A stretch of DNA of 6,786 nt from NCBI GenBank assembly GCA_029556545.1, contig JAKQEQ010000034.1, forward strand, positions 1-6,786. The letters are read 5' to 3'. The notes under the pieces were generated by a model. That model was not told the DNA's origin. It ran no database searches and was given only the letters and a program-made list of their open reading frames with translations. How positions within the stretch are numbered: the first letter of the stretch is position 1; the number at the start of each line of letters is the position of its first letter. The stretch comes from Candidatus Hydrogenedentota bacterium (lineage in GTDB: Bacteria; Hydrogenedentota; Hydrogenedentia; Hydrogenedentales; JAGMZX01). Made by a program: the position numbers and the translations under genes. This document shows positions 1 through 5,019 of this stretch, piece by piece.

Positions 1-1
1 C

Positions 2-769
2 GAGGAGCACGGTTACCAGACCGTCGTGGTGGACACGGCGGACTGGGCGGAGATGCTCGCGGCGCAGGACGTGTGCGAGCGGTTCAACAAGTCCGGCATC
101 GAGGACTTCGGGTACGGCAAGGGCTTCCAGTACGTGCGCGAGTCGATGCAGGGCATGCTCTGGGCGCTGCACAACCTGCAGTACAAACACGGCATGCACG
201 TGGTCGTCGCGGCGCACGCGCGCATCCGCAAGTTCGACGATCCCCAGCAGGCCGTGAGCTACGACCGGTTCACGCTGAAGTGTTCGGACGGCGTGTCCGC
301 GATGCTGCGCGAATGGGTCGACGCGGTCCTGTTCGCCAACTACAACACGATGGTCGAGACCGGCCAGGACAAGGTCGTGCGCGCGAAGGCGGGCAACCGC
401 CGGATGCTGTACACGAGCCACACGGCGGCCTACGACGCCAAGAATTCCTACGGCCTTCCCGACGAAATTCCCATGGACTACGAACAGCTGCGCCCGTACA
501 TCGAGGCGAGCTACGCCGGGAAGATCACGTACAACCCCGCCCCGCAGTCGCAGGAGGAACTCATCGCCAAGAAGCGGTACCAGGACATCGCCATCTCGCT
601 GGCCGCGTCGCTCGGCGGCCTCGAGTACGTCAAGACCCTCCTCAAAGAACAGAACGCCACCTTCAAAACCATGACCATCCCGGAATGCGAGGAGTTCGTC
701 GAGACCGTCCGCGACCGGGTCACCGCGGAGATGAACCGCCGCGAAGGAGAAAAGAACCATGCCGAATAA
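2..769 (+). CDS. Phage RecA-fold ATPase (AAA_24 / Sak4-like), 5' truncated
   Basis: C-terminal 255 residues of a phage nucleotide-binding protein; the frame is open to the first bases of the window, so the start and the Walker A loop lie upstream. The visible part opens with a Walker B-type strand (TVVVDTADWAE). A second hydrophobic strand ending in histidine follows (HVVVAAHARIRKFDDP), at the position of the sensor/H-motif of RecA-like phage ATPases. Next come FANYNTMVE and the block KAGNRRMLYTSHTAAYDAKN, continuing into GLPDEIPMDYEQL; the AKN-x-x-GLPDEIP pattern is characteristic of the AAA_24 family. The last ~75 residues are predicted mostly helical and end in charged sequence. Family knowledge: such ATPases sit in phage recombination modules and some (Sak4) promote single-strand annealing or exchange with an SSB partner. 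The gene overlaps the DUF669-like gene by 11 nt, suggesting coupled translation. Family confidence is high; Sak4-like recombinase activity is inference. Confidence 0.88.
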   Translation, partial: EEHGYQTVVVDTADWAEMLAAQDVCERFNKSGIEDFGYGKGFQYVRESMQGMLWALHNLQYKHGMHVVVAAHARIRKFDDPQQAVSYDRFTLKCSDGVSAMLREWVDAVLFANYNTMVETGQDKVVRAKAGNRRMLYTSHTAAYDAKNSYGLPDEIPMDYEQLRPYIEASYAGKITYNPAPQSQEELIAKKRYQDIAISLAASLGGLEYVKTLLKEQNATFKTMTIPECEEFVETVRDRVTAEMNRREGEKNHAE

Positions 770-1259
770 CGACATTCTGGATTGGAACGACCGCATCGAG
801 GACGACGGTTCCGGCGAATTCACGATCCTGCCGCCGGGCGAATACGCCTTCAAGGTCACCGGCTTCGAGAAACAGCACAGCAACAACAGCCAGGCGCCGA
901 TGGCGAAGGTGACGCTCGAAGTCGAGCACGACGGCGAACTCGTCAACGTGTTCGACTACCTCGTGCTCACGAAGAAGGCGGAATGGAAGCTGTGTTCGTT
1001 CTTCCGCTGTCTGGGCCTCAAGAAGCACGGCGAGCCGTTCGTGATGCAGTGGAACCGCGTCGTGGGCGCGACGGGCCGCGCCAAACTGCATGTCGAGAAG
1101 TACACGAAGAAGGACGGCAGCACGGGCGAATCCAACAAGGTGAAGCAGTATCTCGACGCGCCCGCGGGACGCGCGTCCGCGCCTTCCGCCGCACCCCCGC
1201 CTTCCAAGCCCGTCGCGTATGCCAACCATCCCGACGAAGACGACGACGGACTGATCTGA
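759..1259 (+). CDS. DUF669-like phage protein, probable ssDNA-binding accessory
   Basis: 166-residue soluble protein. Residues about 18-135 look like the mixed beta domain of DUF669-type phage proteins. They contain GEFTILPPGEYAFKVTGFE (18-37), the strand block VNVFDYLVLTKKAEWKLCSFF (its start at residue 62), then MQWNRVVGATGRAKLHVEKY (96-115) and the closing NKVKQYL. Residues about 135-155 are an Ala/Pro/Ser-rich linker. The protein ends in the acidic tip HPDEDDDGLI, an architecture that recalls bacterial SSB (folded domain, flexible linker, acidic tip with hydrophobic end). The start at 759 is supported by AAGGAG at 744-749, nine bases upstream, and lies inside the end of the upstream ATPase gene. 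In other phages DUF669 genes accompany AAA_24 ATPases and helicases in replication modules; their biochemical role is not settled to my knowledge. ssDNA binding is inferred from tail and context. Confidence 0.8.
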   Translation: MPNNDILDWNDRIEDDGSGEFTILPPGEYAFKVTGFEKQHSNNSQAPMAKVTLEVEHDGELVNVFDYLVLTKKAEWKLCSFFRCLGLKKHGEPFVMQWNRVVGATGRAKLHVEKYTKKDGSTGESNKVKQYLDAPAGRASAPSAAPPPSKPVAYANHPDEDDDGLI

Positions 1260-1264
1260 GGAGG
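1259..1264 (+). promoter_or_regulatory. Shine-Dalgarno of the SMC-like gene, overlapping the upstream stop
   Basis: AGGAGG begins on the last base of the TGA stop of the DUF669-like gene and lies 8 nt before the ATG at 1273. The placement fixes the start of the SMC-like protein and suggests reinitiation by ribosomes finishing the upstream gene. Confidence 0.85.
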
Positions 1265-1272
1265 ACCGCGCC

Positions 1273-2592
1273 ATGAAGATCATCGAACTGCATGTGGAGA
1301 ACTTCAAACGCCTGAAGGCGGTCACCATCCGCCCCGGCGAGAACAACGTTGTCGAGATTTCCGGCCGCAACGCCCAGGGCAAGTCCAGCGCCATCGACGC
1401 GATCTGGGCCGCGCTGCAGGGGTCGGCGGCGTTGCGAAGCACGCCCGCACCCGTCCGTAAGGGGGCGGAGAAGGCGGAGATACGGCTCGATCTCGGCAAG
1501 TACGTGGTCACTCGCAACTGGACGGCCACGGGGAATACTTATCTCACTGTGACCACCGGCGGCGAGTACAAAGCCAAACTCAATTCGCCGCAGAAGCTCC
1601 TGGACAACCTCGTGGGCGACCTGTGCTTCGACCCGCTTGCGTTTACGCGGCTCGGCGACAAGGAGCAGGCGGACATGGTCCTGTCCCTGCTCAAACTGGA
1701 CCTCGGCGACCTAGACCGGCGGCGCGAGGACGCCTACGAGGAGCGAAAAGCGGTCAACCGGGACATCTCCCGCGCGAAGGCCGAACTCGACGGACTGCCC
1801 CGGACCGACACAGATATCCCGGAGGAGCCGGTCGACGTGAGCGCACTCCTGCGGGAACACGAAGCGGCGATCAAGGAGACGCAACGGCTGAACGGCGTCA
1901 TCGCGAAGGCGGAGACGCTGCGCAAGCAACTGGCCGAGGCCGAGGAGCAACTGCGCCGTGCGCAGGAGCGCGTCGACCGGTTTAAGGTCGATCTGGACGC
2001 GGCGGAGACCGAGACGGAGAAGGTCGTCTATCCCGATGTCGAGGCCGTCAAACGGCGCATCGATGCCGCGGGCGAGACCAACCGGAAGGTCGAGGCGGCG
2101 CGCAAGCGGCGCGACCTCGAAGGCCGCGTGGCCGCGCTGATGGAACAGGCCGAGCGGCTCACGCAGTCCATCTACGCCACGTTCCAGGCGAAGCGGGACG
2201 CCGTCGCGGCGGCGCGGATGCCGGTCGCGGGCCTTTCCTTCGATCTGGAAACCGGACGCCTCACGTTGAACGGCGTCCCGCTCAAGCAGGCGTCGCGCAG
2301 CGAGCAGTTGCGCGTGGCCGTCGTGATGGCCATGGCGCAGCATCCCGAACTGCGCGTCATGCGCATCGAGGACGCCTCCATCCTCGACGCCGAGTCCATG
2401 GCGATGCTCAAAGGACTCGCGGCGGACAACGACTACCAGCTCTGGATGGAGGTCGTGGACGAGTCTGGCGAAGTGGGCATCTACATCGAGGACGGCGAGG
2501 TCTGGGCGTCCAACCTGCCAGGCGCGCCGGATTCGGGGCTGCTGCCCACGCCGCCCGTCGCCCCGCCGGTCACCGAGGAGGAGTTGCTGTAA
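1273..2592 (+). CDS. Short SMC/Rad50-like ABC ATPase
   Basis: 439-residue ATPase of the SMC/RecF/Rad50 superfamily. The N-terminus MKIIELHVENFKRLKAVTI is the typical first strand pair of these ATPases and is followed by Walker A GRNAQGKSS (31-39). Residues about 145-310 are strongly charged and heptad-like, interrupted near 175-190 (Pro-rich), so a short antiparallel coiled coil is likely. There is no CxxC, hence no Rad50 zinc hook. The C-terminal half has a signature-like segment KQASRSEQL (338-346) followed by RVMRIEDASILD (361-372) at the Walker B/D-loop position, then QLWMEVVD and GIYIEDGEV. The tail (about 412-439) is Pro-rich and ends TEEELL. As I recall the phage family, the degenerate signature and Walker B are shared by its members. 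Known relatives are annotated as Rad50-like or DNA-repair ATPases; a role in DNA-end or recombination-intermediate handling is inferred. The stop overlaps the next start by one base (TAATG). Confidence 0.88.
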   Translation: MKIIELHVENFKRLKAVTIRPGENNVVEISGRNAQGKSSAIDAIWAALQGSAALRSTPAPVRKGAEKAEIRLDLGKYVVTRNWTATGNTYLTVTTGGEYKAKLNSPQKLLDNLVGDLCFDPLAFTRLGDKEQADMVLSLLKLDLGDLDRRREDAYEERKAVNRDISRAKAELDGLPRTDTDIPEEPVDVSALLREHEAAIKETQRLNGVIAKAETLRKQLAEAEEQLRRAQERVDRFKVDLDAAETETEKVVYPDVEAVKRRIDAAGETNRKVEAARKRRDLEGRVAALMEQAERLTQSIYATFQAKRDAVAAARMPVAGLSFDLETGRLTLNGVPLKQASRSEQLRVAVVMAMAQHPELRVMRIEDASILDAESMAMLKGLAADNDYQLWMEVVDESGEVGIYIEDGEVWASNLPGAPDSGLLPTPPVAPPVTEEELL

Positions 2593-4154
2593 TGGAACTC
2601 CGCCCCTATCAACACCAGGCGCTCGACGCCATCGAGAAGGGCTGGGATGAGTTCCGCCGGCAGCTGCTGGTGCTTCCGACAGGGACGGGAAAAACGATTG
2701 TCTTTTCCCATCTCGCCGCGCGGGAGAGCAGCCGCGGACGGCATACGCTCATCTTGGCGCACCGGGACGAGTTGCTCCAGCAGGCGCAGGAGAAACTCAA
2801 GGCCGCCACGGGCCTGTCTTCCGCCCTCGAGAAGGCGGACAGCCGCGCTTACGAACTCTTCGGCGACGGCTTGTTCGCCACGAAACCCCACGTCGTGGTC
2901 GGCAGCGTGCAGACGCTCGGCAACGGGCGTCTCACGCGGTGGCCGAAAGACACCTTCGACCTCGTGGTAGTGGACGAGGCGCATCATGTTCTGAGCGACA
3001 GCTACCGGCGCATCGTCGATCACTTCGACGGGGCGCGCATGCTCGGCGTGACGGCGACGCCGGACCGGGGAGACAAGAAATCGCTGGGCGCCGTCTTCGA
3101 GAACATCGCGTTCGAGTATCCCATGCCCCTGGCCATTCGCGAGAAGTTCCTCGCGCCGATCCGCGCGAAACTGCTTCCGTTGCGCATCGACCTGAGCGCG
3201 GTGCGCACGACCGCCGGCGACTACAACGCCGCCGATCTCGACGCGGGCATCGAGCCGTACCTCAAGCGGGTCGCCGAGGAGGTCGCCAAGAATGTCGGCA
3301 ATAGGAAGACGCTCGTCTTCCTTCCGCTGGTGCGGACCTCGGAGATGTTCGCCGCGCTGCTGCGGGGCCAGGGCATCCGCGCCGAGCACGTGGACGGCGG
3401 TTCGCCCGACCGCGCGGACATTCTTGAACGATACGCCCGCGGGGATTTCCAGGTGTTGTGCAACTCGTCCCTGCTGCTCGAAGGGTACGACTGCCCGGAC
3501 ATCGCCTGCATTGTCTGTCTGCGCCCGACCAAGGTGCGGAGTCTGTATCAGCAGATGATCGGACGGGGTACGCGCATCGCGTCGGGGAAGGACGACCTCC
3601 TTATCCTGGACTTCCTCTGGCAGTCCACCGAACACAGCCTGTGCGTGCCCGCCACGCTCTTCGCCCGCTCGGACGAGGAGTGCCGTCAGATGATGGACCT
3701 CGTGGCGCAGGGCGGCGGAGGCGTCGGCGAAGTCGATCTGCTCGACGCCCAGGCGGACGCCCAGAAGTCCCGCGAGGAGACGCTGGCGCGGCGGCTGCGC
3801 GAACAGATCCGGAAGAAAGCGCGCATGCTCGATCCCATCGAGTACGCGCTGAGCCTGCACGACGACGACCTCATGGAATACGAACCGACGATGCCGTGGC
3901 ATTTCCTCGAGGTCACGGAAAAGCAGCGGACGTCGCTGCAGAAGTTCGGGTTCGACCCCAACATGGTCACGTGCCGGGGCCACGCCAGCGCCGTGCTGGA
4001 CCGCGTCTTCGCGCGGTCGCGGCTCAATCTCTGCACCCCGAAACAGGCCGCCGTGCTCCAGAAGTACGGGTACGACGCCTCGAATCTAACCTTTGACGAA
4101 GCCAGGAAACTCCTCGACGCCATCGCCGCCAACGGCTGGCGCAGGACGGCGTAA
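2592..4154 (+). CDS. Superfamily II DEAH-box DNA helicase (phage type)
   Basis: 520-residue SF2 helicase with all core motifs visible: RPYQHQAL (4-11) at the N-terminus, motif I LPTGTGKT (28-35), Ia AHRDEL (56-61), Ib VGSVQTL (103-109), II VVDEAHH (126-132), III VTATP (153-157), IV around TLVFLPLV (240-247), V LLLEGYDCPD (294-303) and VI QQMIGRGTR (320-328). The order and the YDCPD/GRGTR sequences match the SSL2/RadD-like group of ATP-dependent DNA helicases common in phages. After a charged helical linker (about 385-412) the C-terminus holds two copies of a T-x-K-Q module (441-472 and 481-511). The start is fixed by AGGAGG at 2576-2581, ten bases upstream, and by the TAATG overlap with the SMC-like gene. 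It probably unwinds or remodels branched DNA during phage replication or recombination. The helicase assignment is very secure; the exact substrate is unknown. Confidence 0.95.
   Translation: MELRPYQHQALDAIEKGWDEFRRQLLVLPTGTGKTIVFSHLAARESSRGRHTLILAHRDELLQQAQEKLKAATGLSSALEKADSRAYELFGDGLFATKPHVVVGSVQTLGNGRLTRWPKDTFDLVVVDEAHHVLSDSYRRIVDHFDGARMLGVTATPDRGDKKSLGAVFENIAFEYPMPLAIREKFLAPIRAKLLPLRIDLSAVRTTAGDYNAADLDAGIEPYLKRVAEEVAKNVGNRKTLVFLPLVRTSEMFAALLRGQGIRAEHVDGGSPDRADILERYARGDFQVLCNSSLLLEGYDCPDIACIVCLRPTKVRSLYQQMIGRGTRIASGKDDLLILDFLWQSTEHSLCVPATLFARSDEECRQMMDLVAQGGGGVGEVDLLDAQADAQKSREETLARRLREQIRKKARMLDPIEYALSLHDDDLMEYEPTMPWHFLEVTEKQRTSLQKFGFDPNMVTCRGHASAVLDRVFARSRLNLCTPKQAAVLQKYGYDASNLTFDEARKLLDAIAANGWRRTA
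3912..4124 (+). repeat. Diverged internal duplication in helicase C-terminus
   Basis: Two protein-level repeats about 40 residues apart: the first reads TEKQRTSLQKFGFD then NMVTCRGHASAVLDRV, the second TPKQAAVLQKYGYD then SNLTFDEARKLLDAI. Shared positions are T-x-K-Q, L-Q-K-[FY]-G-[FY]-D, a T preceding a helix with A and L-D-x-[IV]. The DNA copies have diverged, so this is an old duplication and not a recent tandem repeat. Confidence 0.75.
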
Positions 4155-4159
4155 GGAGG
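4153..4159 (+). promoter_or_regulatory. Shine-Dalgarno that sets the start of the ParB-like gene
   Basis: AAGGAGG overlaps the TAA stop of the helicase gene (4152-4154) and lies 8 nt before the ATG at 4168. It is the strongest ribosome-binding match in the window and argues for 4168 over the in-frame TTG at 4093, which lies within the helicase gene. Confidence 0.9.
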
Positions 4160-4167
4160 CGGCGAGG

Positions 4168-5019
4168 ATGTACCACATCGTAATCGACCCCGAATTCCAG
4201 TCCCTCATTCCCGCGCTGGGCCGACAGGAGCACGAAGCCCTGACGCAGTCCCTCCTGCGCGACGGATGCCGCGAACCGCTATCGGTCATGGAAGACGTGG
4301 ATGACTGCGGCGACATCTGTTACGTACTGCTCGACGGACACAACCGTCACGAGATTTGCGAGGTCCACGGTCTTCCCTACGAAATCCGAGCGATCAAAGG
4401 GCTCATGTCCCGCGAGGAAGTCCGCCAGTGGATCATCGGCAACCAACTGTGCCGCCGGAACCTCACGGAGGAGCAGGTCGCCTACTACCGGGGCGAACAT
4501 TACAGACATGAGAGATTCGAAGTTCCCAATCCTACTGGCAGAAATCAGCACGCGGAGGTTGGTGATCAAAGTGATCATCAACCTCCGGAGAAGACCGCAG
4601 AGAAGCTCGCCCGGCAGCACGGGGTATCGCCGGGCACCATCCGCCGCGACGCCCAGTACGCCGAGGCCGTCGACCGGCTCGTATCCTTTCTCGGCCCGGA
4701 CTTCCGCCGCCGGTTGTTGGCGCACAAGACGGGCCTCACGAAAAAGGACGTGCTTGCACTTGCCGCCTTTGACGACCGCCGTCTCCAGCACATCGCGGAC
4801 AAAAAGATGGATCTTAAGAAGTGCGCCAAGACCAAACGGCGGTACCTGAGAGAGAACGCGCCCATTCAAATGGAGTTCGCGTTCATCGACACGTGGCGCA
4901 CACGCGTCGCCGAGGCCCGCGACGCGCTGCACAACGGGGACCAGGACGCGGTGGACACCATTCTCGCGGAACTCCTCGACGAACTGGAGAAGGTGAAGAA
5001 GCAGCATGCGGCCCGCTGA
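4168..5019 (+). CDS. ParB/sulfiredoxin-fold DNA-binding protein with HTH
   Basis: 283 residues from the ATG at 4168. The N-terminal ~105 residues match a ParB N-terminal-like domain: a helix then GCREPLSV (33-40), strand and loop YVLLDGHNRHEIC (52-64, the position of the ParB GERR box), then IIGNQLCRRNLTEEQ (89-103), which is typical of phage and mobile-element ParB-like proteins. A helix-turn-helix follows, EKTAEKLARQHGVSPGTIRR (141-160), running into DAQYAEAVDRL. The C-terminal third is helical and Lys/Arg/Glu-rich. Residues about 112-141 between the two domains are encoded by unusual, GC-poor DNA containing a long inverted repeat. No ParA-type ATPase is next to it, so classical partition is doubtful; a regulator, or a replication-site or methylation-linked DNA binder, is possible. 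The gene overlaps the downstream primase-helicase gene by 14 nt. Fold and HTH are secure; the function is not. Confidence 0.87.
   Translation: MYHIVIDPEFQSLIPALGRQEHEALTQSLLRDGCREPLSVMEDVDDCGDICYVLLDGHNRHEICEVHGLPYEIRAIKGLMSREEVRQWIIGNQLCRRNLTEEQVAYYRGEHYRHERFEVPNPTGRNQHAEVGDQSDHQPPEKTAEKLARQHGVSPGTIRRDAQYAEAVDRLVSFLGPDFRRRLLAHKTGLTKKDVLALAAFDDRRLQHIADKKMDLKKCAKTKRRYLRENAPIQMEFAFIDTWRTRVAEARDALHNGDQDAVDTILAELLDELEKVKKQHAAR
4553..4587. repeat. 16-bp inverted repeat with 3-nt loop inside the ParB-like gene
   Basis: Arms 4553-4568 and 4572-4587 pair over 16 positions with one G-T pair (4562/4578) and loop AAG (4569-4571). Each inner arm ends in the palindromic hexamer TGATCA (4563-4568 and 4572-4577), so two such hexamers stand 9 bp apart. 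The repeat falls in the variable linker between the ParB-like domain and the HTH. It could be a protein-binding site (operator or parS-like), an origin hairpin, or an RNA hairpin inside the message. It has no T-run, so it is not a typical terminator. Confidence 0.85.
4991..4996 (+). promoter_or_regulatory. Partial Shine-Dalgarno before the primase-helicase gene
   Basis: AGGTGA matches the 3' part of the extended Shine-Dalgarno consensus and lies 9 nt before the ATG at 5006. The TGA at 4994-4996 is an in-frame stop for the downstream gene, so 5006 is the first possible start. This site is weaker than the AGGAGG sites of the other genes, and translation probably depends partly on coupling to the ParB-like gene. 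Confidence 0.6.

Noticed and set aside
26-28. GTG at 26 as the true start of the first gene.
   Set aside because: The frame is open to the window edge, and the residues before it (EEHGYQTV) form part of the Walker B strand. The gene therefore starts outside the window.
720-1529. A 269-codon minus-strand frame over the DUF669-like and SMC-like genes.
   Set aside because: It spans a gene junction with proper + strand stop, Shine-Dalgarno and start signals, and its product shows no domain.
2481-3983. A 500-codon minus-strand frame opposite the SF2 helicase.
   Set aside because: It is a shadow of the helicase gene, which shows every core helicase motif on the + strand.
4093-4167. An upstream in-frame TTG start giving a 308-residue ParB-like protein.
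   Set aside because: The extra 25 residues overlap the helicase gene and are Pro/Ser/Arg-rich. The ATG at 4168 has AAGGAGG eight bases upstream and begins directly with the family's first strand.
4553-4587. The inverted repeat as a rho-independent terminator.
   Set aside because: No T-run follows the stem, and the repeat lies mid-gene with the frame continuing into a conserved HTH.
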